A stretch of 64,000 nt of DNA. Source: Pseudorhizobium banfieldiae (GTDB lineage: Bacteria; Pseudomonadota; Alphaproteobacteria; Rhizobiales; Rhizobiaceae). The translations under genes were made by a program, and so were the position numbers. Each line of letters opens with the position of its first letter. Position 1 is the first letter of the stretch. This document shows positions 1-11,399 of the stretch, piece by piece. The notes beneath the pieces are model-generated. The model saw nothing but the letters and a program-made list of their open reading frames with translations, had not been told where the DNA came from and did not search any database. The DNA lies in contig NZ_FO082820.1 in assembly GCF_000967425.1 (NCBI RefSeq), positions 2,232,001 to 2,296,000 on the forward strand. Reading direction: 5' to 3'.

Positions 1-789
1 GCCCCAAACGCCGTCATCGCGCATGATCCGAACGGCGTCTTCGACATCGAGGCATTGAAGGCTGAGGCACGGGCCTGGAGCGGCATCGAAGGCCTAGACC
101 TCGCCAAGGAAGCCACCTCAGGCCAGTCGTCGCAGTGGACACAGACGCCCTGGGTTTGGAACGAGGGATATGGCGAGTCGAACCCAGACGAGGCCAAGTA
201 CCACATCGTCTGCGTGGACTACGGCGTGAAGCGCAACATCCTGCGGCTGTTCGCGGGTCTCGACTGTAAGGTGACCATCGTCCCCGCGCAGACCTCGGCG
301 GAAGACATCATGGCGCTGAACCCCGATGGCGTCTTCCTCTCGAACGGACCGGGAGACCCGGCCGCCACCGGCGACTATGCCGTGCCGATGATCCAGCAGG
401 TACTCGACGAGGACATCCCGACCTTCGGCATCTGCCTTGGCCACCAGATGCTCGGCCTCGCTCTAGGCGCAACGACCGTCAAGATGCACCAGGGACATCA
501 CGGCGGAAACCACCCCGTGAAGGACCACACGACCGGCAAGGTGGAGATCGTCTCGATGAACCACGGCTTCGCGGTCGATGCGAACACGCTTCCGGAAGGC
601 GTTGAAGAGACTCACGTTTCCCTCTTCGACGGCAGCAACTGCGGCCTGCGCGTCAGCGGCAAGCCAATCTTCTCCGTCCAGCATCACCCGGAAGCATCGC
701 CCGGCCCTCAGGACAGCCACTACCTGTTCCGGCGCTTCATCAACATGGTGCGCGAGCGCAAGGGCGAGCCGGCGCTTGCCGAGCGCTGA
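1..789 (+). CDS. carA: Carbamoyl-phosphate synthase small (glutaminase) subunit, 5' end cut by window
   Basis: This is the 3' part of carA, the glutaminase subunit of carbamoyl-phosphate synthetase. It passes ammonia from glutamine to CarB for arginine and pyrimidine synthesis in the cytoplasm. The frame is open from base 1, so the true start lies outside the window; 262 codons remain. What is visible is the end of the N-terminal domain followed by a class I glutamine amidotransferase domain, with the nucleophile elbow GICLGHQ (Cys codon 433-435) and the HHPEA motif that supplies the His-Glu pair. carB is 4.1 kb away beyond three opposite-strand genes, so the two subunits are not one operon here. 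An intrinsic terminator follows the stop codon. Identity is certain from the motifs and full-length similarity. Confidence 0.96.
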   Translation, partial: APNAVIAHDPNGVFDIEALKAEARAWSGIEGLDLAKEATSGQSSQWTQTPWVWNEGYGESNPDEAKYHIVCVDYGVKRNILRLFAGLDCKVTIVPAQTSAEDIMALNPDGVFLSNGPGDPAATGDYAVPMIQQVLDEDIPTFGICLGHQMLGLALGATTVKMHQGHHGGNHPVKDHTTGKVEIVSMNHGFAVDANTLPEGVEETHVSLFDGSNCGLRVSGKPIFSVQHHPEASPGPQDSHYLFRRFINMVRERKGEPALAER

Positions 790-803
790 TCCCGGACGGT
801 CAA

Positions 804-826
804 GGCCCGCGCAAGCGGGCCTTTTT
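804..826 (+). terminator. Intrinsic terminator of carA
   Basis: A perfect 7-bp GC stem (GGCCCGC 804-810, GCGGGCC 815-821) with a GCAA loop is followed by five T residues. It sits 14 bases after the carA stop. The T-run touches the stop codon of the convergent MATE gene, whose TCA (TGA on the minus strand) is at 826-828. Confidence 0.85.
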
Positions 827-2208
827 CATTTGGATCGCACGAGGAGGTAGAAGCGACCGCACAGCATCGCGGCCGCGGCAGCAAGACCGGTGACGAAGCC
901 GAACCAGACGCCTGGGCCGCCATAGCCCAGCGGAAAGGCGAAGATCCAGGCGCAGGCAAAACCGATCGGCCAGTAGGCAATCAGCGCCAGCACCATGGGT
1001 ATCGTGGTGTCCTTGAGCCCCCGCAGCAGTCCAGCCCCCACCGCCTGCAATCCGTCCGCCAACTGGAACACACCCGCAATTACGATCAGCGTTGCCGCAT
1101 AGTCGAGCACCGCCTGTGCATCCTCCCGCGTCGTGTCGAGAAAGAGCCCACCGAGCACCCGCGGCAGAAGGGCAAACAGCGTACTTCCGCAGATCGAGAA
1201 GACGAGGCTGACCAGCAGTACTGCCACGGCCGCACGCCTTACCCCCTGCATGTCACGCCGGCCGTAGGCGAGCCCGACCCGCACCGTCGCAACCTGCGCC
1301 AGCCCGAGGGGTATCATGAAGGCGATGGACGCCAGTTGCAGCGCGATACCATGGGCCGCGAGTTCTCTGGTGCCGATCGTGCCGATCATCAGCGACGCGG
1401 CTGCAAAGAGACTCGTCTCGGCGAGGATCGTAAAGCTGATCGGCAGGCCGAGCACGAGGTTTTCGCGGATGGCGCCCCAGTCAGCGCGCCAGAAGCGAAC
1501 GAACAACTCGTAAATGCGGGTCTGCACCCGGCTTTCGATGTAGATGATCATCGCGACACAGCCGATCGTGCTGGCACAAACCGACGCGACGGCTGCCCCG
1601 ACCAGGCCCCAGGCGGGTGCACCGAAGTTCCCGAAGATCAGGGCATAGTTGAGGAGCGCATTGGCCAGGAACATGCCGATCGTGACATAGAGAATGATGC
1701 TCCCGCGCTCCAGTCCGCTCAGGAAGCTGCGAAGAACCATGAGCGTCAGGGCCGGGAAGATGCCCCATTGCGCCACGCGCAGATAATCCTGGGCAACTGT
1801 CGCGACCTGCTCCTCCTGCCCCAGCAGCATCAGGATCGGCTTGGAGAAGAACAGGATCGGGAACGTGAGAAGTCCATAGGCCAGCACGACCCAGATCCCC
1901 ATCCGCACCGCGCGTCGCACGGAGGTCACATCCCCCTGCCCGACGGCATGCGCCACCATGGGCACGACCGCCGCTGCGAACCCAGAGCCGAAGATGAAGA
2001 CGATGAAGAAGGCCTGGCTTCCGAGCACCACAGCCGCCAGTTCTACCGTCCCCAGCCAGCCAACCATGATAACGTCGGTGGTGTTGATCGCCATCTGCGC
2101 CAACTGCGCCCCCACGAAAGGGATGCCGAGGCCGATGGTCGAACGGATATGGTGTCCCCAGGCGTTCACCCCGCGCGGCGGGTCAGATGAGATGGTGTGG
2201 CTGGACAT
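826..2208 (-). CDS. MATE family efflux transporter
   Basis: A 460-residue, very hydrophobic protein with about 12 predicted membrane segments arranged as two similar halves, the hallmark of MATE (NorM-type) exporters. These pump organic cations and drugs out of the cytoplasm by Na+ or H+ antiport. The N-terminal half contains family-like stretches such as GLGIPFVGAQLAQMAI and TDVIMVGWLG; the length matches the usual 440-470 residues. The start at 2208 (MSSHTISS) precedes the first membrane segment by about 24 residues. The gene is convergent with carA and preceded by a minus-strand terminator that separates it from the metallopeptidase gene, so it probably has its own promoter. The substrate cannot be told from sequence. 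Confidence 0.9.
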   Translation of the reverse strand: MSSHTISSDPPRGVNAWGHHIRSTIGLGIPFVGAQLAQMAINTTDVIMVGWLGTVELAAVVLGSQAFFIVFIFGSGFAAAVVPMVAHAVGQGDVTSVRRAVRMGIWVVLAYGLLTFPILFFSKPILMLLGQEEQVATVAQDYLRVAQWGIFPALTLMVLRSFLSGLERGSIILYVTIGMFLANALLNYALIFGNFGAPAWGLVGAAVASVCASTIGCVAMIIYIESRVQTRIYELFVRFWRADWGAIRENLVLGLPISFTILAETSLFAAASLMIGTIGTRELAAHGIALQLASIAFMIPLGLAQVATVRVGLAYGRRDMQGVRRAAVAVLLVSLVFSICGSTLFALLPRVLGGLFLDTTREDAQAVLDYAATLIVIAGVFQLADGLQAVGAGLLRGLKDTTIPMVLALIAYWPIGFACAWIFAFPLGYGGPGVWFGFVTGLAAAAAMLCGRFYLLVRSK

Positions 2209-2225
2209 GCGGCATCTCCAAGCGC

Positions 2226-2257
2226 AAAAACGCCGCTTCCAGACATGGCAAGCGGCG
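2226..2257 (-). terminator. Minus-strand terminator of the metallopeptidase gene
   Basis: CGCCGCTT (2231-2238) and AAGCGGCG (2250-2257) form a perfect 8-bp stem. On the minus strand it is followed by five T residues (A-run 2226-2230). It lies between the stop of the YpfJ-type gene (2412) and the start of the MATE gene (2208), so it fits a terminator for the former. Confidence 0.75.
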
Positions 2258-2411
2258 GCGCGGCGTCGATGCCATACCTAGCGGCGGCCGGAAGCTGCAA
2301 CAATGCATCAACAGTCAATGTTATTGATGCGACCGCCAAGAATGTTGATGGCAGATGGGAACCAATCCTGCACGAACACCGAACGGAAACGCCTCGCAAG
2401 TGGCCGGCGGC

Positions 2412-3317
2412 TTACAGATCGGCTGAGAAGGTGTCGCAGGCGTTGACATCACCGCTCTCGAAACCGCGACCGAACCATTCCATCCGCTGCGCGGAAGTGC
2501 CATGGTTGAAGCTCTCCGGCACCACATAGCCCTGGCTGCGCTTCTGCAGTGTATCGTCGCCGATCTGCTGCGCGGCATTGAGGGCCTCCTCGAGGTCACC
2601 CTGTTCCAGCAGGCCCCTCTGGTCCGTGAACTTGGCCCAGACGCCGGCAAAGCAGTCAGCCTGCAACTCCACGCGAACCGACATGCGATTGGCCTCGACT
2701 TCGCTCATCCGCTGCCGGGCCTGGTTGAAGCGCGGCAGCACACCTATGAGGTTCTGAACGTGGTGACCGACTTCATGGGCGATCACGTAGGCTTCCGCAA
2801 AATCGCCTGCTGCACCGAACTTCTGCTTGAGCTCTTGGAAGAAGGAGGTGTCGAGATAGACCTTCTCGTCGCCGGGGCAGTAAAAGGGCCCCGTGGCGGC
2901 GGACGCAAAGCCACAGGCAGACTGCACCTGGCCCGAGAACAGCACCAGGGTCGGTTCGCGGTAATTCTCGCCGCTCGCCTGGAAGATGCCGTTCCAGGTA
3001 TCCTCGGTCTCGGCAAGCACAGTTCGGATGAATGCCGCCGTTTCGTCGTCAGCCGGAGCGCTGCTGGTCTGTTGCTCGTAGCCACCGCCATCGAGGCCGA
3101 TATCGCCGCCTGAGAGCAATGTCAGCGGGTTGATGCCGAGGATCCACGAGATGATCAGGATCAGGATGATGCCGCCGATGCCGATGCCGCCACCGGCCCG
3201 GCGAACGCCACCACGCCCGGCGGGGATGCGCAGGCCGCCACGCCCGAACGGGCTACGCCCTCCGGCTCCGCGCCGATCCTCGACATTGCTCGACTGGCGG
3301 CGACCTCTCCATTCCAT
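2412..3317 (-). CDS. ypfJ: YpfJ-type neutral zinc metallopeptidase, membrane anchored
   Basis: This 301-residue protein belongs to the YpfJ/PF04228 family of putative neutral zinc metallopeptidases. The zinc-binding motif HEVGHH is plain to see in the middle of the protein, and a downstream ELQADCFAG segment supplies the likely third ligand, as in other members. The N-terminal 45 residues are rich in Gly and Arg and are followed by one membrane segment (GGIILILIISWILGI), so the catalytic domain probably faces the periplasm. The length and the domain order are normal for the family. Substrates are unknown in general, and the neighbours give no clue. A terminator downstream separates it from the MATE gene. 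Confidence 0.88.
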   Translation of the reverse strand: MEWRGRRQSSNVEDRRGAGGRSPFGRGGLRIPAGRGGVRRAGGGIGIGGIILILIISWILGINPLTLLSGGDIGLDGGGYEQQTSSAPADDETAAFIRTVLAETEDTWNGIFQASGENYREPTLVLFSGQVQSACGFASAATGPFYCPGDEKVYLDTSFFQELKQKFGAAGDFAEAYVIAHEVGHHVQNLIGVLPRFNQARQRMSEVEANRMSVRVELQADCFAGVWAKFTDQRGLLEQGDLEEALNAAQQIGDDTLQKRSQGYVVPESFNHGTSAQRMEWFGRGFESGDVNACDTFSADL

Positions 3318-3396
3318 CTCACGCTCTCCTCAGGCTCTTGAGGACCGTACAACGCGGCGAAGGCAAAGATGATCCAGTCCCCTGTTACCTACCGTT

Positions 3397-4617
3397 CTAG
3401 GCAACCCGCAGGGCGCTCTTTCCCGGCAGGAAGATCGTCAGGAGCCCGAGCGCCGGCAGGAATGCACAAATGGTATAGACCGTGGAGAGGCCATAGCTGT
3501 CGGCGAGCACGCCGAGAAGCGCTGCGGCGATGCCGCCGACACCAAAGGCGATGCCGAAGAAAATGCCGGCGATCATGCCCACCCGCCCCGGAACGAGCTC
3601 CTGCGCCATTACGACAATGGCGGGGAAGGAGGAGGCCATGAGAAAGCCGATGATTGCCGAGAGAAGGATCGTCATCGGCAGGCTGGCGAAGGGCATCGCA
3701 AGCGTAAAAGGCAGCACCCCGAGGATCGAGATCCAGATTACCACCTTCGACCCGAACCGGTCGCCGACCTGCCCGCCAACGACGGTGCCCAGCGCAATCG
3801 AACCGAGGAACACGAAGAGCATGATCTGCGACTGCTGCACGGTGACCCCGAAGCGTTCGATCACGAAGAAGGTGTAGTAACTGCTGATCGAGGCCATGTA
3901 GGCGTTCTTCGAGAAGGTCAGGATCGTCAGCACCACGAGCGCGATCACCACGGCGCGTCTGGGAAGACTGTGGGCGTGAAGCGCCTTCTTGCGTCCCTTG
4001 CTGGCGAGCATGTGTGCCTTGTACCAGCGCGCGATCCAGGTGAGCACAATGATGCCGAGCAGTGCGATGCCGGAAAACCAGGCGACACTGCCCTGCCCGT
4101 TCGGGACGATCAGGAAAGCCGCAAGCAGGGGCCCGATCGACTGGCCGAAGTTGCCGCCCACCTGAAAGGTCGCCTGGGCAAAGCCATAGCGGCCGCCGGC
4201 GGCGAGACGGGCGACGCGGGATGCCTCCGGGTGGAAGACGGCGGAGCCGATCCCAACCATGGCCGCGGCAAGCACGAGGATCACGTAGGTATGGGATCCG
4301 GCCAGCAGCAGCAGGCCGAGAAAGGTCGAGCCCATACCGATGGGCAGCGAATAGGGATAAGGCTTCTTGTCTGTGATCGTGCCGATGATCGGCTGCAGCA
4401 GCGACGCGGTGCACTGGAAGGCAAGCGTCAGCAGGCCGATCTGCCAGAATTCGAGATTGAAGTCGGCCTTCAGCATCGGGTAGATCGCGGAAATCATCGA
4501 CTGCATGATGTCGTTGAGCATGTGGCAGAAGCTCGTCGCCAGGATGATCGGCAGAACGGTCTTCTCGGCCACGGCGGTCGCTGGCGTGCCGATCGGCTGA
4601 GAGGTGGCATCGACCAT
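3397..4617 (-). CDS. fsr: MFS exporter, fosmidomycin-resistance (Fsr) type
   Basis: A 406-residue major facilitator protein with 12 predicted membrane segments. Its N-terminal half is strikingly similar to Escherichia coli Fsr: FCHMLNDIMQS, TASLLQPIIGT, PYSLPIGMG and GSAVFHPEASRVAR are Fsr landmarks. Fsr exports fosmidomycin, an inhibitor of isoprenoid synthesis, by proton antiport; the natural substrate is not known. The gene is divergent from carB, and the 303-base space between them must hold both promoters. A start at 4617 (MVDATSQP) leaves about 20 residues before the first membrane helix. The assignment to the Fsr subgroup is firm; the resistance phenotype is inferred from the family only. 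Confidence 0.9.
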   Translation of the reverse strand: MVDATSQPIGTPATAVAEKTVLPIILATSFCHMLNDIMQSMISAIYPMLKADFNLEFWQIGLLTLAFQCTASLLQPIIGTITDKKPYPYSLPIGMGSTFLGLLLLAGSHTYVILVLAAAMVGIGSAVFHPEASRVARLAAGGRYGFAQATFQVGGNFGQSIGPLLAAFLIVPNGQGSVAWFSGIALLGIIVLTWIARWYKAHMLASKGRKKALHAHSLPRRAVVIALVVLTILTFSKNAYMASISSYYTFFVIERFGVTVQQSQIMLFVFLGSIALGTVVGGQVGDRFGSKVVIWISILGVLPFTLAMPFASLPMTILLSAIIGFLMASSFPAIVVMAQELVPGRVGMIAGIFFGIAFGVGGIAAALLGVLADSYGLSTVYTICAFLPALGLLTIFLPGKSALRVA

Positions 4618-4819
4618 GAAGTCTTCTCCATGCAGTACGCGGCTGCGTCGCCATGCCGCGGAAAACTGCAGGTCTATTCTTGCGGATTCGTCCTGTCCAT
4701 GCCAATGAACGGGCTCGCAGTACGGCTGTATGCAATTCCTCTTTCCTAGCGCATTTTGGGCGCCATCAATTCCTGTCGATTTGGCAAATTATGGGGTTCC
4801 GTTCGCTTCGACATTTGCC

Positions 4820-4825
4820 TATAAG
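4820..4825 (+). promoter_or_regulatory. Possible -10 element for carB
   Basis: TATAAG (5 of 6 matches to TATAAT) lies 35 bases upstream of the hairpin in the carB leader. No good -35 box is visible at 17 bases (TTCCGT at 4797-4802 is weak). If used, transcription would begin near 4832 and give a leader of about 90 nt. Confidence 0.3.
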
Positions 4826-4859
4826 CCGCGTCTAGCCTCAAAAGACCAAGCTCATGCGC

Positions 4860-4893
4860 CCGGCCGGTGAACCTTCCACCTTGGCCGGTTTTT
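4860..4893 (+). terminator. Terminator-like hairpin in the carB leader (possible attenuator)
   Basis: CCGGCC (4860-4865) pairs with GGCCGG (4883-4888), and the inner GGTG (4866-4869) pairs with CACC (4877-4880), with a TT bulge on the 3' side. Five T residues (4889-4893) follow at once. The structure is 27 bases upstream of the carB start. No plus-strand gene lies upstream for 4 kb, since carA has its own terminator, so it most likely acts on the carB transcript itself. An alternative pairing of CCAAG (4846-4850) with CTTGG (4880-4884) could open the stem. Attenuation is an inference. Confidence 0.6.
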
Positions 4894-4920
4894 CGCGCAG
4901 CCAGGAAACGGAAAGAAGCT

Positions 4921-8406
<3,486 letters not shown>

Positions 8407-8418
8407 CCAGCATCCAGG

Positions 8419-8451
8419 AACCGGTCGGCCGATATTGACCGGTTTCTTTTT
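8419..8451 (+). terminator. Intrinsic terminator of carB
   Basis: AACCGGTC (8419-8426) and GACCGGTT (8437-8444) form a perfect 8-bp stem around a 10-base loop, followed by the T-rich tail TCTTTTT. It lies 13 bases after the carB stop and before the dyad of the ArsR operon. Confidence 0.85.
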
Positions 8452-8461
8452 CTGCTGTATT

Positions 8462-8491
8462 TAGCCTTTCAGTTAATTAACCGGATGGCTA
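8462..8491. promoter_or_regulatory. 30-bp dyad, likely operator of the ArsR/SRPBCC operon
   Basis: TAGCC (8462-8466) and GGCTA (8487-8491) flank the perfect palindrome GTTAATTAAC (8472-8481). All arms share one centre at 8476.5, and 12 of 15 positions are symmetric. The dyad ends three bases before the start codon of the ArsR-type regulator and follows the stretch TATTTA that could be its -10 box. Binding by the encoded regulator is inferred from position and from the autoregulation common in ArsR systems. Confidence 0.6.
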
Positions 8492-8494
8492 ACC

Positions 8495-8836
8495 ATGGCC
8501 GATGCCCTTTCGCAGACATTCGCCGCCCTTGCCGACCCCACGCGCCGCGCCATCCTCGCGCGGCTGGCAAGGGGAGAGGCGACCGTGAACGAGCTGGCCG
8601 GACCCTTCGACATGAGCCTACCCGCCGTTTCCAAACACCTGAAGGTTCTGGAGAGAGCAAAGCTGATCTCCCGCAGCCGCACGGCACAGTGGCGCCCTTG
8701 CCGGCTGGAGCCCGAGACGCTGAAGACCGTCGATGGCTGGCTGGGCGACTACCGCTCCCTCTGGGAACACAGGCTGGATCGGCTCGAGGGTTATCTCGCG
8801 ACTTTGAAGACGGAAGAGAAGGAAGAGCAAAAATGA
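8495..8836 (+). CDS. ArsR-family winged-helix regulator paired with SRPBCC proteins
   Basis: A 113-residue ArsR-type winged helix regulator. The region from ALADPTRRAILARLARGE to PAVSKHLKVLERAKLI is the typical DNA-binding domain of the subgroup that sits next to AHSA1/SRPBCC genes. It lacks the ELCVCDL-type metal-binding motif of arsenic sensors, so it is probably not a metal sensor. The stop codon overlaps the start of the next gene (ATGA), which implies translational coupling. The start at 8495 lies just after a 30-bp dyad that is the likely operator. The three-gene operon ends near the inverted repeat at 9756-9792. The inducer is unknown. Confidence 0.88.
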   Translation: MADALSQTFAALADPTRRAILARLARGEATVNELAGPFDMSLPAVSKHLKVLERAKLISRSRTAQWRPCRLEPETLKTVDGWLGDYRSLWEHRLDRLEGYLATLKTEEKEEQK

Positions 8837-9279
8837 CGGAGAAGATGGAGATCCTCAACGACCGCCTGTTCGAGGTCGACCCGCCTACCCTCTTCGACGC
8901 TTTCGCAGACCCGGAGAAGCTCACGCAATGGTGGGGGCCGCACGGCTTCACCAACCGGATCGACCAGTTCGACTTTCGCCCCGGCGGTGACTGGCGCATC
9001 ACCATGACGGCGTCGAACGGCACCGACTTCGACAACCACTCGACATTCCAAGAAGTCGTGCCCACTGAGCGGATCGTCTTCCTGCATCACCTCCCCATGC
9101 ACGTCTACACCATGGAGATGCGGTTCGTCGGCGAAAGCGGCGGCACCCGGCTCCACTGGCGCATGCTCTTCGAGCCGACCGAAGAAAACCTGCAGCTCAA
9201 GAAGTTCATTGCCGCCGCGAACGAGCAGAATTTCGACCGCCTCCAAGACCTCCTCCAACAGCTGAACGAAGGACGCTGA
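8833..9279 (+). CDS. SRPBCC (AHSA1-like) domain protein, first copy
   Basis: A 148-residue SRPBCC/AHSA1-type protein. The pattern VDPPTLFDAFADPEKLTQWWGP, then FRPGGDWRITM and a C-terminal helix, is diagnostic of this START-like fold, which forms a deep hydrophobic pocket for small ligands. The start ATG at 8833 overlaps the stop of the ArsR gene by four bases; a longer frame from 8485 runs inside the regulator and is rejected. Family members paired with ArsR regulators are widespread, but their biochemical role is mostly unknown. It is followed after one base by a second, related SRPBCC gene, suggesting a duplicated module working on one ligand or as a heterodimer. Confidence 0.88.
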   Translation: MTEKMEILNDRLFEVDPPTLFDAFADPEKLTQWWGPHGFTNRIDQFDFRPGGDWRITMTASNGTDFDNHSTFQEVVPTERIVFLHHLPMHVYTMEMRFVGESGGTRLHWRMLFEPTEENLQLKKFIAAANEQNFDRLQDLLQQLNEGR

Positions 9280-9280
9280 C

Positions 9281-9748
9281 ATGACGACAGTACGAGACAG
9301 CAACAGGATCATTGAGGTAGACCGACTCATCTCCGCCCCGCCGGAGCTCGTCTTCAAGATGCTGACGGAGGCAAGACACCTCGATCAATGGTGGGGCCCT
9401 GATGGCTTCAGGACTGAAACGCACGAGATGGACTTTTCCGTCGGCGGGGTCTGGCGTTACACGATGCATGGCCCGGACAAGGACTGGCCGAACTGGATCC
9501 GCTACAAGGAGATCACCCCGCCCGGCCGAATTGCCTATGACCATGGAGCCGAGATCGGAGAGCCCGCCTGGTTCGAAGGAACCATCACGCTGACCTCCGA
9601 AGGCGAAGGAACCCGCATCGCGATCACCCTCATCTTCCCCACACCGGAAGCACGCGAAGAATCGATGAAGTTCGGCGCGGTCGAAGGCGGCAGGCAGACA
9701 CTGGCGCGGCTCGACGCCTATGTCACGGCACCGCTGACACAAGCCTGA
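9281..9748 (+). CDS. SRPBCC (AHSA1-like) domain protein, second copy
   Basis: A 155-residue SRPBCC protein, third gene of the ArsR operon. It shares with its upstream neighbour the motifs SAPPELVFKMLTEARHLDQWWGP and FSVGGVWRYTM, so the two probably arose by duplication, though they have diverged well. The start at 9281 leaves a single base after the previous stop, and an AAGGACG stretch just upstream can serve as ribosome site. As with the first copy, a ligand-binding pocket is expected and no catalytic residue can be named. An inverted repeat just after the stop may end the transcript. Confidence 0.88.
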   Translation: MTTVRDSNRIIEVDRLISAPPELVFKMLTEARHLDQWWGPDGFRTETHEMDFSVGGVWRYTMHGPDKDWPNWIRYKEITPPGRIAYDHGAEIGEPAWFEGTITLTSEGEGTRIAITLIFPTPEAREESMKFGAVEGGRQTLARLDAYVTAPLTQA

Positions 9749-9755
9749 GCGATGG

Positions 9756-9792
9756 GGGGCGCTTGCCAGATCTGACACTTGTCAAGCGCCCC
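9756..9792. promoter_or_regulatory. Long inverted repeat between the SRPBCC operon and the MFS gene
   Basis: GGGGCGCTTG (9756-9765) and CAAGCGCCCC (9783-9792) are perfect 10-bp arms around a 17-base spacer. There is no T-run after it, only GTTTCG, so it is either a weak terminator of the ArsR/SRPBCC operon or an operator for the exporter gene that begins 42 bases later. Confidence 0.5.
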
Positions 9793-9833
9793 GTTTCGAT
9801 AAAATCTCCGCCGGTTTTTCGGGGAGAACAACG

Positions 9834-11378
9834 ATGGCGGCACCTGTTGAAACGCCTCAGCATGCAGGCAGGCGCGAATGGATCGGCCTGTCCGTCCTTT
9901 CGATCGCCTGCCTGATCTATTCCATGGATCTGTCAGTGCTGTTTCTGGCGGTGCCTGCAATCGTCGCCGATCTTGATCCGTCGGCGGCGCAACTCCTGTG
10001 GATCAATGACATCTACGGTTTCATGGTCGCAGGCTTCCTAATGACCATGGGAACCCTCGGCGACCGTATCGGCCGGCGGCGGGTCCTGTTGATCGGAGCG
10101 TTCGCCTTCGGCGTCGCGTCGGCCCTCGCCGCCTTTTCGCAGACAGCCGGACAACTGATCGCCTCACGAGCGCTGTTGGGTATCGCCGGAGCTACGATCG
10201 CTCCCTCAACCCTCTCGCTGATCGTCAACCTCTTCCGCAATGAAGCGGAGCGAAACAGGGCCATCGGCATCTGGGGCACGGCGTTCGCATTGGGAGGTCT
10301 CGTCGGCCCGCTGATCGGTGGATTGCTGCTTCAATACTTCCACTGGGGTGCGGTCTTTCTCATCAACATTCCGGTCATGCTGGTGCTCCTGGCGGTCGCT
10401 CCGTTCCTGCTGCCGGAGTACAAGAGCGACGACGCCGGCCGCCTCGATCTCGTGAGCGTGCTGCTGTCGCTGGCGACGGTTCTGCCTGTGATCTACGGCA
10501 TCAAGCACATGGCCGCCGACGGGTTCGAGCTCATCCAGCTGCTGTATCTTGCCGTCGGGCTTTTCTTCGGCACCGTCTTCATTCGGCGCCAGAAGCGGCT
10601 TTCCCATCCCCTGATTGACCTCGCCCTGTTCCGAAATCCCGCCTTCAATGCCTCTCTGCTGGTCAATCTCGCCGGCATCTTCTTTGTCTTCGGCGTCTTC
10701 CTGTTCCAGAACCTGTTCCTTCAGCTCGTGCTCGGGCTCTCGCCCCTGAGGGCCGCCCTCTGGTCCGCACCGTCAGCCCTGGTGTTCACGATCATGTCCT
10801 TGCAGGCCTACCGCTTCACAAACCACTTCGGCCCGATCAGGACCGTGCTCGGCGGGCCGGTGGTGAATGCGATCGGCACGGCGGCCATGGCCGTCGCAGC
10901 CTATTCGGAGAGCCTGCTCGGCATCCTCGGCGCCAGCATGATCATCGGCCTCGGCTTCGTTCCCGTCATCCTGACGACGACCGGTCTGATCGTCGGCACG
11001 GCGCCGCCGGAACGGGCGGGCTCGGCCTCGGCGATCTCGGAAACAAGCGCCGAGTTTGGCGGAGCGCTCGGCGTCGCCCTCCTCGGTAGCCTGGCAACGC
11101 TCGTCTACCGGACGGCGATGAACGGCACCGATCTCAGGGGGCTCAACGCCCAGCAGGCGGAAGCAGTGTCGGAGACCCTCGCCGGTGCAGTGGAGACTGC
11201 CCAGCAGCTTCCAATCTCGGCCTCGGCCATCTGGCTCCCGGCGGCAAAGAGCGGCTTCGCGCTGGGCTTCTCGCTCTGTTGCATCGTCGCCACCGCCACC
11301 TTGCTTCTCCTCGCCTTGCTTGCCCGCCGCGTCTATGCCGCAGCCCGGATCGACGAGAGCGCTTTGGCATCCCACTGA
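9834..11378 (+). CDS. MFS drug exporter, DHA2 family (14 TM, SmvA/QacA-like)
   Basis: A 514-residue transporter of the drug:H+ antiporter-2 family. Visible landmarks are the first-helix motif MDLSVLFLAVPAI, motif A (GTLGDRIGRRRVLLIG) in the loop between helices 2 and 3, and motif C (GTAFALGGLVGPLIGG) in helix 5; the length fits 14 membrane segments. SmvA-like members export quaternary ammonium compounds and methyl viologen; the substrate here is unknown. The start at 9834 is set by a GGGGAG ribosome site. A 10-bp inverted repeat lies upstream and could be an operator. There is no dedicated TetR gene next to it; the nearest regulator is the ArsR gene of the preceding operon. Confidence 0.9.
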   Translation: MAAPVETPQHAGRREWIGLSVLSIACLIYSMDLSVLFLAVPAIVADLDPSAAQLLWINDIYGFMVAGFLMTMGTLGDRIGRRRVLLIGAFAFGVASALAAFSQTAGQLIASRALLGIAGATIAPSTLSLIVNLFRNEAERNRAIGIWGTAFALGGLVGPLIGGLLLQYFHWGAVFLINIPVMLVLLAVAPFLLPEYKSDDAGRLDLVSVLLSLATVLPVIYGIKHMAADGFELIQLLYLAVGLFFGTVFIRRQKRLSHPLIDLALFRNPAFNASLLVNLAGIFFVFGVFLFQNLFLQLVLGLSPLRAALWSAPSALVFTIMSLQAYRFTNHFGPIRTVLGGPVVNAIGTAAMAVAAYSESLLGILGASMIIGLGFVPVILTTTGLIVGTAPPERAGSASAISETSAEFGGALGVALLGSLATLVYRTAMNGTDLRGLNAQQAEAVSETLAGAVETAQQLPISASAIWLPAAKSGFALGFSLCCIVATATLLLLALLARRVYAAARIDESALASH

Positions 11379-11399
11379 ACCAGGCACAGCTCAACCGGC

